The notes beneath the pieces were generated by a model. That model was not told the DNA's origin. It saw only the letters and a program-made list of their open reading frames with translations, and made no database searches. Below, piece after piece: positions 56,946 through 64,000 of a DNA stretch of 64,000 nucleotides. The translations under genes and the position numbers were made by a program. The stretch spans positions 310,001 to 374,000 of the forward strand of contig NZ_BONX01000002.1 of assembly GCF_016862935.1 (NCBI RefSeq), given 5' to 3'. The DNA comes from Plantactinospora mayteni (GTDB taxonomy: Bacteria > Actinomycetota > Actinomycetes > Mycobacteriales > Micromonosporaceae). Position 1 is the first letter of the stretch. The number at the start of each line of letters is the position of its first letter.

Positions 56946-58139
56946 GTGGACGAGACGGTGCGGTACACCTACCGGTTGCGCCCCGGCGCGACCGCGCGGG
57001 CCGCGCTGTTGGCCGAATGGGGACGCTGCCGCTGGCTGTGGAACGAGGCCGTCCACCAGTACAAGACCGGGCGTAGGCCAACCCTCGGCAAGCTGTCGAA
57101 GCTGCTGACCGAGGCGCGAGCCCGCTCGTCGTGGCTGCGGGACGGGTCCCAGGTCGCGCAGCAGCAGACGTTGCGTACCTACGCTCTCGCCCTTCAGCAC
57201 TCCTTCAGGGTGAAGGGACGCGGCCGGCCGAGGGTCAAGCGGCTGAAAGGCACGCTGCCCAGCCTCGAATACACCAGGCGTGGGTTCTCGATCCGCGACC
57301 AGCGGCTTCGACTGCCCGGCGGCGTCACCATTCCGGTCGTCTGGTCCCGTGAGCTGCCGCCCGATCCGACCAGCGTCCGCGTCTACCAGGACAGCCTCGG
57401 GCACTGGTACGCCTCTTTCGTCGTCCGCCGCCAAGCCACACCCGCGCCCGATGTCGCGGGGGCGATCGGTATCGACTGGGGCGTCACCACGACCGCGACG
57501 ACCACCGACCCCACCTACGACCTGCCGTACCTCGGCCACCGAAAACGGTGCGCCGCCGAACTCGCCAAACTCCAGCGCCGGATGGCCCGCCGCCGGCGCC
57601 TGAGGGGTGTCACACCGTCGAAGGGCTACCTGCGGGCCAAACGGCAGGCAGCGAAGGTCGCGAAGAAGGCGGCCCGGCAGAACACCCACGACGCCCGCGT
57701 CTGGGCGAAGAAGATCGTCGACAACCACGCGACGATCGCGATCGAGGACTTCAAGCCAAAGTTCCTCGCCAAGTCCCGGATGGCGCGTAAGGCCGCTGAT
57801 GCGGCGATTGGGGCGGCGAAGCGGGAACTTGTCGACCGTGGCCGGCGGGCGGGCCGGAAGGTGGTGTTGGTGCCGCCCGCCTACACCACGATGACCTGCT
57901 CGCAGTGCGGTACGAGAGCCAAGCACCGCCTCGGGCTGGGTGTCAGAGTCTTCCGGTGCGACACCTGCGGGTACACCGCGGGTCGGGACCGGAACGCCGC
58001 GAGGACGATCCTCGCCACGGCAGAACGCGGCCGTGCTGGTGCCGACGACGTGAGACATGCGATCACCTCCTTCCGGAATGGTGGTCGGGTGCGGTCCGAG
58101 CCAGAAATCCCCCGGCTTCCAGCCATGGGGAGGCGTTAA
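56946..58139 (+). CDS. tnpB: TnpB (IS605 OrfB) RNA-guided nuclease family protein
   Basis: The 397-residue protein has the TnpB layout: an N-terminal helical/WED-like part starting VRYTYRLRPGATARAALLAE, a split RuvC nuclease with GIDWGVTTTAT (Asp near 177), IAIEDF (Glu near 266) and GRDRNAAR (Asp near 348), and a four-Cys zinc ribbon CSQC...CDTC (about 318-340). All catalytic residues are present, so it may be active. The GTG at 56946 is chosen because family similarity begins there; an ATG at 56934 and a longer frame from 56838 exist. Its TAA stop (58137-58139) is at the element's last bases. It is the only plus-strand gene in the cluster. Confidence 0.9.
   Translation: MDETVRYTYRLRPGATARAALLAEWGRCRWLWNEAVHQYKTGRRPTLGKLSKLLTEARARSSWLRDGSQVAQQQTLRTYALALQHSFRVKGRGRPRVKRLKGTLPSLEYTRRGFSIRDQRLRLPGGVTIPVVWSRELPPDPTSVRVYQDSLGHWYASFVVRRQATPAPDVAGAIGIDWGVTTTATTTDPTYDLPYLGHRKRCAAELAKLQRRMARRRRLRGVTPSKGYLRAKRQAAKVAKKAARQNTHDARVWAKKIVDNHATIAIEDFKPKFLAKSRMARKAADAAIGAAKRELVDRGRRAGRKVVLVPPAYTTMTCSQCGTRAKHRLGLGVRVFRCDTCGYTAGRDRNAARTILATAERGRAGADDVRHAITSFRNGGRVRSEPEIPRLPAMGRR
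58000..58139 (+). ncRNA. candidate omega RNA (reRNA) overlapping the 3' end of tnpB
   Basis: TnpB systems transcribe a guide RNA from the right end of the element that overlaps the gene's 3' end. Here the last bases form the hairpin CCCCCGGCT-TCC-AGCCATGGGG and end GTTAA; the following host sequence, CCCCGGGACCCCAGGAGGCC, would be the guide. The 5' limit is arbitrary and transcription is not shown. Confidence 0.4.
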
Positions 58140-58405
58140 CCCCGGGACCCCAGGAGGCCGTGCAGGTAGCCGGCGAGGGCGTTCACGGTCGGGTGGTCCC
58201 AGGCCATCGTCGGCTCCACCTCGAGGTCGAACCGCTCCTCCACGTCCCCGCTCAGGGTCATCGCGTAGACCGAGTCGAGGCCGATCTCGACCAGCGGCGC
58301 GTCGGCGTCGATCTCCTCGGCCGACCGTTGCAGGTAGAAGGCGATCCGGCCGACCAGCCAGGTACGGATGGCCTCGACGGACGTGTCTTGGATGGTTCCG
58401 GACAT
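58136..58405 (-). CDS. acyl carrier protein for the lipid chain
   Basis: The 89-residue carrier protein has the phosphopantetheine site VEIGLDSVYAMTL with Ser45, and the helix VEERFDLEVEPTMAWDHPTV after it. AAGGAG lies seven bases before the ATG. In related clusters a FAAL loads the fatty acid onto such an ACP, acyl-CoA-dehydrogenase-like enzymes desaturate it there, and a condensation domain transfers it to the peptide. Its TAA stop (58138-58136) lies in the terminal TTAA of the inserted IS element, so the original last codons or stop may have been altered. The end LHGLLGSRG is nevertheless a normal length for an ACP. Confidence 0.93.
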   Translation of the reverse strand: MSGTIQDTSVEAIRTWLVGRIAFYLQRSAEEIDADAPLVEIGLDSVYAMTLSGDVEERFDLEVEPTMAWDHPTVNALAGYLHGLLGSRG

Positions 58406-58437
58406 GGTGCACTCCTTCGACGTACGGACGGGGTTGG

Positions 58438-60159
58438 TCAGCCGGCGAGGTGCCGGTTGACGAGATCGAAGCCGCGGTTCTCCTCGTGACGCTCCAGCAG
58501 CTCGATGAAGAGGTGTCGCTCCAGCCCGTCCGGTGCCGCGCCCGGGTCGAGGCCCAGCCGTCCGGCCAGCCGGGACAGCGCGGCGAGCAGCCACGGGGTG
58601 TCCCGCAGGAACGGGTCGTCCTGGTTGTGCCACCACACCCCGAGGCAGGCGGCGGCGGCCAGCACGGTCGCGTACCGGTCGGTCAGGTCGAAGCTGCGCC
58701 GGCCGGCGATCACCGTACGGTCCCGGGGCGGCAGCTCGGCGCAGACCTCGGCGAGCCGGTCGAGTTCGGCGGTGAAGAGCCCGCAGAGCCGGGCGACCGC
58801 CGGATCGTTGCCCGGTCCGGCGAGGTACTCCCGGAGCGTGGCGGTCAGGCTGTCCATCCCCCGGGCGGAGAGCCCAAGGCCGGCGAAGTCCAGCGGGGGC
58901 AACGGGTCGGCGAGCCGGAACAGTGCCGGCGGCGGAGGCGGGCTGGACCGCCAGCCCTGCTGGGCCAGCCGGGGCAGTTGCGGGATGATCGTCGCCTGGC
59001 AGACCGCCGCGCTGGCGTGGGTGAGCGTCGCGGCGAGCAGGTCCCGCAGGTTCTTCTGGAAGATCGCGTACGGGCCGTCCCGCAGGTACGACCGCGCGCC
59101 GAGTACCACCGAGAGCCGGTGCGCCGCCTCCTGCAACAGCTTCGGCACCAGGTATTTCACGGCCGCGCTGTACACACTGGTCTGCTCCGGCAGCACGTGC
59201 AGGGCCCGGGCGACCACGGTGGCCAGGCAGTCGCTGATCAGCAGGTCCAGGAAGCCGTCGACCAGGGTGGCCCGGGCGTGCGGCAGCTCGGCCACCGGCA
59301 TCCCGTACAGCCGGCGGTCGAGGGCGAACCGCAGCACCGTACGCAGTTGGGTGTCGACGATCCCGACCGCCATCCCGGGCAGTACGCCCCGGGTCACCTG
59401 GAACGCCCGCAGCACCGTCTCCATCGCACTGCCGAGGTCGCCGACGACGGCGTCGGCCGGTACCGGGCAGTCGGTGAACTCCAGCCCGCCGAGCAGTACC
59501 CCGCGGACACCGGCGGTGTGGTAGCGGCGGAGGTGCCGGCGGTGCGCCGCCGGCAGCGCGGCCATGTCCAGTAACAGGTGTGAGTGGCTGCGGCTGCCCA
59601 GCCGGTCGTCGGTGCGGGCGAAGAGGGTCACCGCGTCCGCCCGGCTCAGGTTGCCGACCATCTCCTTGCGACCGGTCACCACGAAGTGGTCGCCGTCGAG
59701 CCGGGCCTGCAGCGCGGCCCGGCCGAAGTCGGTGCCGTGCGCCAGCTCGTTGTAGCCGGCCGACGCCTTGCCGTGCCGCAGCAGCAGGTCGGCCATCCAG
59801 CGCCGCTGCTCGGCGGTGCCACTGGTCCAGACCGGGGTGGCGGCGATGAAGGTGGTGACCCCGTAGCCGACCCCGAGGGTGGTGTCCCGGCGGAACACCG
59901 CGCGCAGCACCTGGGCCAGCCGGTCGGCCCGGTCGAACCGGCCGCCGAGGGCCCGGGGCACGAACTCGGCGTTCAGCCCGTACCCGTCGAGCGCCCGCTC
60001 GCCCTCGGCGAGCAGTTCGCCGCGCTCGTCGGCGGCGAGCACCGCCGGATAGCCGACCGGGTTCGCCGGGTCGTGCGGATCCCCGAGGTACGCCTCCAGG
60101 TCCGGCTCGGAGCCGAGGGCCGGGGCCGTGCCGGGCACGGGAGCGGTGTCGACGGTCAT
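58438..60159 (-). CDS. acyl-CoA dehydrogenase-like enzyme acting on the lipid chain (second of two)
   Basis: The 573-residue protein has the acyl-CoA dehydrogenase layout: helical N-domain, a middle beta domain (YNELAHGTDFGRAALQARLD, LEFTDCPVPADAVVGDL) and a C-terminal helical domain (TVLRFALDRRLYGMPVAELP). It also carries a roughly 170-residue C-terminal extension, in place of the usual 380-400-residue size. It is a divergent paralogue of the upstream gene (both begin with a GDP-x-DPA-P segment). ATG 60159 overlaps that gene's stop as ATGA. Paired enzymes of this kind occur in ramoplanin and enduracidin clusters, where conjugated dienoyl chains are made. Confidence 0.88.
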   Translation of the reverse strand: MTVDTAPVPGTAPALGSEPDLEAYLGDPHDPANPVGYPAVLAADERGELLAEGERALDGYGLNAEFVPRALGGRFDRADRLAQVLRAVFRRDTTLGVGYGVTTFIAATPVWTSGTAEQRRWMADLLLRHGKASAGYNELAHGTDFGRAALQARLDGDHFVVTGRKEMVGNLSRADAVTLFARTDDRLGSRSHSHLLLDMAALPAAHRRHLRRYHTAGVRGVLLGGLEFTDCPVPADAVVGDLGSAMETVLRAFQVTRGVLPGMAVGIVDTQLRTVLRFALDRRLYGMPVAELPHARATLVDGFLDLLISDCLATVVARALHVLPEQTSVYSAAVKYLVPKLLQEAAHRLSVVLGARSYLRDGPYAIFQKNLRDLLAATLTHASAAVCQATIIPQLPRLAQQGWRSSPPPPPALFRLADPLPPLDFAGLGLSARGMDSLTATLREYLAGPGNDPAVARLCGLFTAELDRLAEVCAELPPRDRTVIAGRRSFDLTDRYATVLAAAACLGVWWHNQDDPFLRDTPWLLAALSRLAGRLGLDPGAAPDGLERHLFIELLERHEENRGFDLVNRHLAG

Positions 60160-62024
60160 CGGGCCACCTCGGAAAGCTGTGCGGCCGTTCCGGCGGACCG
60201 CGCCGGAGACTCGGACGCCTGCGGGGCCGGTTCGGCGAGCCGGGACGGCGACTCGGAGTGCTGGGCGCCCGCCTCGGCGAGCCGGGCCGGCAGCAGGGAG
60301 AAGAGCCGACCCTCGTGGTGCTGGGCCCGCAGGTCCGGCAGCAGCCGGTCGTAGTCCTCGCCGTCGTCGGAGCCGGACCCGGTCGCGGTGGCCGGGCGGA
60401 GCTGCCCGATCAGCCGGTGCAGGCAGGCGCGCAGCCAGCGGGCGTCCGCCCAGAGCGGCGCGGTCGGCCCGTCGGAGAGCCAGTGCCGGTTGCGCAGCCA
60501 CAGGTGCAGGCAGGCGGCGGCGGCGAAGGCGAGCGCGTACTCGCCGGCCATGCCGAACGCCTCGGCCGGCACCTGCCGGGGCTGCGGCCGGTACGCCGCC
60601 ATCCGCTCGTGCAGCCCGTCAACCAGCCCGGCCAGCGTCTCGGCCTGTACGGCCAGGGCCGGCGGGGCGATGCCGGCGTCGACCAGCTCCAGTACCTCGG
60701 CGACGGCGGCCGGCAGGTGCTGGACCACGCTGCACCCGGTCCGGGAGAGCAGGGCGAGGCGGCTCCGGTCGAAGTCCGGCAGCGGCCGGGCCAACTCGAC
60801 GGTGTCGACCAGCCCCGGGTCGACCACGCCCCGCCGGTAGCCCCGGACCAGGCCGGGGAACTGGTTGACCAGGGTGTTCAGGTTGACCAGGGTGTTGCCG
60901 TCGAAGATCCCGACGATCCGGTGGTCGCGTTCGATCTTCTGGAACAGCCCGTCGGCGTGGTCCTCGGTGAGCAGGGCGCGGGCCCCGAGCACCTGGCCGA
61001 GCCGCGGGATGGTCCGGTCCATCATCGTCGGCACCAGGTATTTGGCGACCGCCGAGGTGACGCTCAGCTCGCCGGGCGTGGCGTGGATGCCGCGCGCGGT
61101 CAGCACGCTGGTCGCCTCGCCGATCAGCAGGTCGACGTACGCCTCGGTCAGGGTGCGGTTCGCGTGCGGCAGGTCGACCAGCGGTCGGTCGTACAGCCGG
61201 TGCCCGGTGGCGAAGTCGAGGACCAGCCGCAGCGCCTGGTCGGCCAGGCCCAGCGACATCGCCGCGCACATGGTGCGGGTGAGCTGGACACTCTTCAGCA
61301 CGATCTCCGGGCCGGCGCCGGTCGCACCGAGCAGCGCCTCGGCCGGCACCTCGGCGCCGGTGAAGGCGATCCCGCTGATGTCGGCGCCGCGTACCCCGTG
61401 GGTCCGCTCCTTCGGCAGACAGCGGAAGGTACCGGGGGCGAGCCGTCGCTTGTCCACCAGCAGCAGGCTGAAGCCCCGGGTGCCGCCGGCCGGTTCGGTC
61501 CGGGCCAGTACGCAGACCAGGTCACCCCGGCTGGCGTTGTTGATCAGCCACTTCTCGCCGTCGACCCGGTAGCCGTCCCCGGTCGGCACCGCCGACACCT
61601 CACCGGCGAGCAGATCGCTGCCGTGCTCCCGCTCGGTCAGCGCCAGCGAGATGACGCTGCCGGCCAGCACCTCGGCACCGACCCTCCGAGCCTGCTCCGG
61701 AGTGGCGCCCACCCAGGCGGAGACCGCGCCGAGGTACGTCTTGCCGTGTCCGATCGCGACGGTCAGGTCCCGGCGGGCCAGGATCCGTACCGCGTGCAGC
61801 AGTTCCTCGTAGCTGCGCAGCTCGCCACCGTACTCGGCCGGTACGTAGAAGCGGGGCAGCCCGAGCCGGTCCAGTTCGGCGCAGATCTCCGCCGGGAACT
61901 CCTCCCGGCTGTCCAGCGCGACGCAGCGGGCGAACGAGGCCGGCCGGGCCGGGTCGCGCGGGTCGCCGAGGCCGTGGTCGAGGTGTTCGGCGAGGGCGAA
62001 GGCGGGATAGCGCATCCCGGTCAC
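60156..62024 (-). CDS. acyl-CoA dehydrogenase-like enzyme acting on the lipid chain (first of two)
   Basis: The 622-residue flavoenzyme has ISLALTEREHGSDLLAGEV and GEKWLINNASRGDLVCVLAR in the FAD/substrate region, then GIAFTGAEVPAEALLG, LVLDFATGHRLYDRPLVDLP and IVGIFDGNTLVNLN in the C-terminal helical domain, which are all acyl-CoA dehydrogenase hallmarks. A long C-terminal extension is shared with its paralogue downstream. It should introduce a double bond into the ACP-bound acyl chain. GTG 62024 overlaps the FAAL stop as GTGA; ATG 62015 is an alternative start. It lies between the FAAL and the second dehydrogenase in a tightly coupled unit. Confidence 0.9.
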   Translation of the reverse strand: MTGMRYPAFALAEHLDHGLGDPRDPARPASFARCVALDSREEFPAEICAELDRLGLPRFYVPAEYGGELRSYEELLHAVRILARRDLTVAIGHGKTYLGAVSAWVGATPEQARRVGAEVLAGSVISLALTEREHGSDLLAGEVSAVPTGDGYRVDGEKWLINNASRGDLVCVLARTEPAGGTRGFSLLLVDKRRLAPGTFRCLPKERTHGVRGADISGIAFTGAEVPAEALLGATGAGPEIVLKSVQLTRTMCAAMSLGLADQALRLVLDFATGHRLYDRPLVDLPHANRTLTEAYVDLLIGEATSVLTARGIHATPGELSVTSAVAKYLVPTMMDRTIPRLGQVLGARALLTEDHADGLFQKIERDHRIVGIFDGNTLVNLNTLVNQFPGLVRGYRRGVVDPGLVDTVELARPLPDFDRSRLALLSRTGCSVVQHLPAAVAEVLELVDAGIAPPALAVQAETLAGLVDGLHERMAAYRPQPRQVPAEAFGMAGEYALAFAAAACLHLWLRNRHWLSDGPTAPLWADARWLRACLHRLIGQLRPATATGSGSDDGEDYDRLLPDLRAQHHEGRLFSLLPARLAEAGAQHSESPSRLAEPAPQASESPARSAGTAAQLSEVAR

Positions 62025-63862
62025 CCCCGCCCGGCCGGCACCGGCAGCGCGGCACGCTCGGCCCGGTAGCGGTTCCGGACCTCCAGATCGAGATCCTCGT
62101 ACGTCGCGTCCAACACACCGGAGACGAAGAGTTCCCGCATCATGGTCCGCTGGATCTTCCCGCTGGTGGTCCGCCGGACCTGCCCGACCCGGACGAAGAC
62201 GACGTTCGCCACCCGGACCCCGAGGATCCGGCTCAGCGTCGACTTGACCGCACCGGCCAGCCCGGCGATCTCGGCGGCGTCCCGGCTCCGGGTCCGGAGT
62301 TCCTGGACGACCACGATCTCCTCCCGGGGCGCCGGCACCGCGAAGACCGCGCAGGGCAGCCCGGCGAACGCCTCGGCCACCTCCCGGACCTCGCGCTCCA
62401 CGTCGTGCGGGTAGAGGTTGCGGCCGTGCACGATCATCATTTCCTTGATCCGGCCGGTGACGTACAGCTCGCCGTCGTCGAAGATGCCGAGGTCACCGGT
62501 ACGCAGGAAACCGCCGTCGCCGTCCGCGGTCACCGCGCCGAAGGCCCGCCGGGTCGCCTCCGGGTCCCCCCAGTAGCCCCGGGTCACGCTGCCGCCCCGG
62601 ATCCACACCTCGCCGACCCGACCGTCCGGCAGCACCGTGGAGGTGCCCGGGTCGATGATCCGTACGTCCAGCGCGTTGACCCGGCCGCTGCCGACCAGGG
62701 CCAGCCCGGCCGGCGTACCGTCCGGGAGCGGGGCGAAGACGTCCCGGGCCAGTTCCACGGGGTCGACGTGCGCGGTGACGGGGCGGCCGGCCGGGCGGGC
62801 CCCGGTGACGCAGAGGGTCGCCTCGGCCAGCCCGTACGTCGGCAGGAACGACTCGTAGCGGAAACCGGCCGGGGCGAACCGGGCGGCGAACCGCTCCAGG
62901 GTGGCCGGGTCGACCGGCTCGGCACCGTTGCAGGCGTACCGCCAGCGGGACAGGTCCAGCCCGGCGACCTGCTCGTCGGTGAGCAGCCGGGCGCAGAGGT
63001 CGTACGCGAAGTTCGGCGCGCAGGCCACCTCGGCGCCGTACCGGTCGATCGCCTCCAGCCACAGGTGCGGGCGCTTGAGGAAGTCGTTCGGCCGGATCAG
63101 CACCGCCGTGCTGCCGAGCAGCAGCGGCGCGATCAGCATCGCGATCAGGCCCATGTCGTGATAGAGCGGCAGCCAGCTACAGAACCGGGTCTGGTCGGTC
63201 CAGCCGAGGGTGCGGTGCACCGAGCCGATGTTGTGCAGCACGTTGCCGTGGGTGACCATCACGCCCTTCGGGTCGCTGGTCGACCCCGAGGTGTACTGCA
63301 GGAACGCGATGTCGTCCGGGCGGGCCGGATAGGGCCGCCACTGCCCGTCCGCCGCCGGCCCGGCGGTGTCGGTCGGCTGCGCCGGCCCGGTCGGGTCGCC
63401 CGTGCCGGTGACCACGGCCGGGGCGCCGATATCGGTCGCCGCGAAGGCCAGGTGGTCCAGTCCCTCCTGGAGCATCCAGTCGTCGACGGCCCGCAGGTTC
63501 TCCGGATCGGTCAGTACCACCGCCACGTCGGCGTTCCGGGCGATCGCGCTGGTCCGGTCGGCGTGGTGCCGGTAGTTCGCCGGCAGCGGCACCGGTACCG
63601 GGATCACGCCCGCGTACAGGCAGCCGAGGAAGCCGGCCACGAACTCCAGCCCGGTCGGATAGAGCAGCAGGGCCCGGTCACCCGGCCGGCACCGCTGGCC
63701 CAGCCAGGCCGCCGTCGCCCGGGCCACCCGGTCGAGTTCGGCGTACGTCAGGGACGTCTCGACGAACCGCTCCCCCGCACCACGGCAGAACACCACCGCC
63801 TGCCGTTCCGGCGATCCGACGACGTTCTGCCGGACCGCCTCGACGATGCTTCCCTTGGACAC
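62021..63862 (-). CDS. fatty-acyl-AMP ligase (FAAL) that loads the lipid starter
   Basis: The 613-residue adenylating enzyme has QYTSGSTSDPKGVMVTH (P-loop, about 190-206), SWLPLYHDMGLIAMLI, CAPNFAYDLCAR, CNGAEPV, PTYGLAEATLCVTG, FLRTGDLG and the C-terminal lysine motif SGKIQRTMMRELF. This is the canonical FAAL motif set; such enzymes form acyl-AMP and transfer the chain to an ACP. All motifs are intact, unlike in the paralogue at 23029-24825. GTG 63862 has GGGGAAG six bases upstream. It heads the lipid unit FAAL-dehydrogenase-dehydrogenase-ACP with overlapping genes. Confidence 0.94.
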   Translation of the reverse strand: MSKGSIVEAVRQNVVGSPERQAVVFCRGAGERFVETSLTYAELDRVARATAAWLGQRCRPGDRALLLYPTGLEFVAGFLGCLYAGVIPVPVPLPANYRHHADRTSAIARNADVAVVLTDPENLRAVDDWMLQEGLDHLAFAATDIGAPAVVTGTGDPTGPAQPTDTAGPAADGQWRPYPARPDDIAFLQYTSGSTSDPKGVMVTHGNVLHNIGSVHRTLGWTDQTRFCSWLPLYHDMGLIAMLIAPLLLGSTAVLIRPNDFLKRPHLWLEAIDRYGAEVACAPNFAYDLCARLLTDEQVAGLDLSRWRYACNGAEPVDPATLERFAARFAPAGFRYESFLPTYGLAEATLCVTGARPAGRPVTAHVDPVELARDVFAPLPDGTPAGLALVGSGRVNALDVRIIDPGTSTVLPDGRVGEVWIRGGSVTRGYWGDPEATRRAFGAVTADGDGGFLRTGDLGIFDDGELYVTGRIKEMMIVHGRNLYPHDVEREVREVAEAFAGLPCAVFAVPAPREEIVVVQELRTRSRDAAEIAGLAGAVKSTLSRILGVRVANVVFVRVGQVRRTTSGKIQRTMMRELFVSGVLDATYEDLDLEVRNRYRAERAALPVPAGRG

Positions 63863-64000
63863 GTTTACTTCCCCGGCTTCTCCGGTACGGCATCCACCGC
63901 CCCATCGGCGTTTCCGTGGCAGACCGTACGATCGACGTCCATATTCGGGCTATATCGGCAAGCTCAGCCGCAGCCGCCGGCATGCCCCTCGTCGGTCCGG
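63863..64000. other. upstream region of the FAAL gene at the window edge
   Basis: No gene is supported here. An AT-rich patch at 63941-63957 could belong to the promoter of the minus-strand lipid operon. Whether the cluster continues to the right cannot be seen. Confidence 0.4.

Larger units (their letters stand above)
56826..58139 (+). mobile_element. TnpB-only IS605/IS1341-type insertion element
   Basis: Both ends carry related hairpin sequences: GGCTTGAGCCATGGGGAGG near 56835-56853 on the left and GGCTTCCAGCCATGGGGAGG at 58114-58133 on the right. The right end finishes in GTTAA, resembling the TCAA ends of IS605 relatives. The only gene inside is tnpB, with no tnpA transposase. The exact left boundary is a guess. 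The element is inserted between the ACP and condensation-domain genes, opposite to their direction. Confidence 0.75.
20249..63862 (-). other. lipopeptide-type NRPS biosynthetic gene cluster
   Basis: All genes in this interval except an inserted tnpB are on the minus strand. They cover lipid activation, Dap supply, six NRPS modules, tailoring hydroxylases, export, a SARP regulator and a type II thioesterase. The left boundary is set by a terminator and the ordinary genes beyond it. The right boundary is not seen, since only 138 bp follow the last gene. Apparent transcription units are 63862-51911, 51697-27403, 27292-25348 and 24825-20249. Confidence 0.9.

Noticed and set aside
20249-63862. Siderophore cluster because of SbnA/SbnB and possible hydroxy-Asn residues
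   Set aside because: No siderophore uptake or reductase genes, no N-hydroxylase or catechol genes, and no convincing iron-box palindrome were found; AGGTAACCT near 25067 is too short to count.

Overview
The window is very GC-rich DNA with GTG/ATG starts, purine-rich ribosome binding sites, many 1-4 nt gene overlaps and actinobacterial families (NIT-HAMP sensor kinase, SARP regulator, AMIN-like lipoprotein). It looks like an actinomycete chromosome, probably Micromonosporaceae; a duplicated repeat at 12190-12299 that reads SARNAAKRS on its other strand fits that.

Positions 1-20.2 kb are ordinary chromosome: a sensor kinase running off the left edge, an FGGY sugar kinase, a fused anthranilate-synthase-type enzyme behind a trp-attenuator-like leader with two adjacent Trp codons (3051-3145), an orphan NarL-type histidine kinase, a TetR-HxlR fusion regulator, a GNAT acetyltransferase, a DMT permease, a four-gene sugar ABC importer (10125-14558), a small protein with faint RusA resemblance, a PAS-GGDEF-EAL protein, a D-amino-acid-oxidase-like flavoenzyme, an AMIN-like lipoprotein and a small unknown protein.

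Positions 20249-63862 are a lipopeptide-type NRPS cluster; every cluster gene is on the minus strand and the order roughly follows biosynthesis from right to left. A fatty-acyl-AMP ligase, two acyl-CoA dehydrogenases and an ACP (63862-58136) should make and hold an unsaturated acyl chain. A free-standing condensation domain (55315-56811) is the obvious candidate for attaching it, because the first NRPS begins with an adenylation domain. An ABC exporter follows, ending in a strong terminator. The next unit starts with an SbnA/SbnB-like pair for 2,3-diaminopropionate (Dap) and an MbtH protein, then three NRPSs: A-T-C-A-T; C-A-T-C-A-T-C-A-T-C; and A-T-[beta-lactamase/PBP-like]-[ornithine carbamoyltransferase-like]. 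Six modules are predicted, with hand-read specificity codes resembling Gln, Thr, Thr-like, Asn-like, Asn-like and Gly. An MFS exporter, two HxE-type non-heme iron hydroxylases, a divergent second acyl-AMP ligase, a SARP regulator and a type II thioesterase complete the set.

The most unusual object is the last NRPS (28947-33092). It fuses a terminal Gly-like module to a serine-hydrolase domain that could be an in-cis PBP-type thioesterase, and to a carbamoyltransferase whose ornithine-binding motifs are altered. With the Dap genes nearby and a Gln-like first adenylation domain, this suggests a lipopeptide containing beta-ureidoalanine (carbamoyl-Dap, a glutamine isostere). That product is an inference. 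A TnpB-only IS605-type element has inserted exactly at the ACP stop codon, between the ACP and condensation-domain genes. The cluster may continue beyond the right edge.
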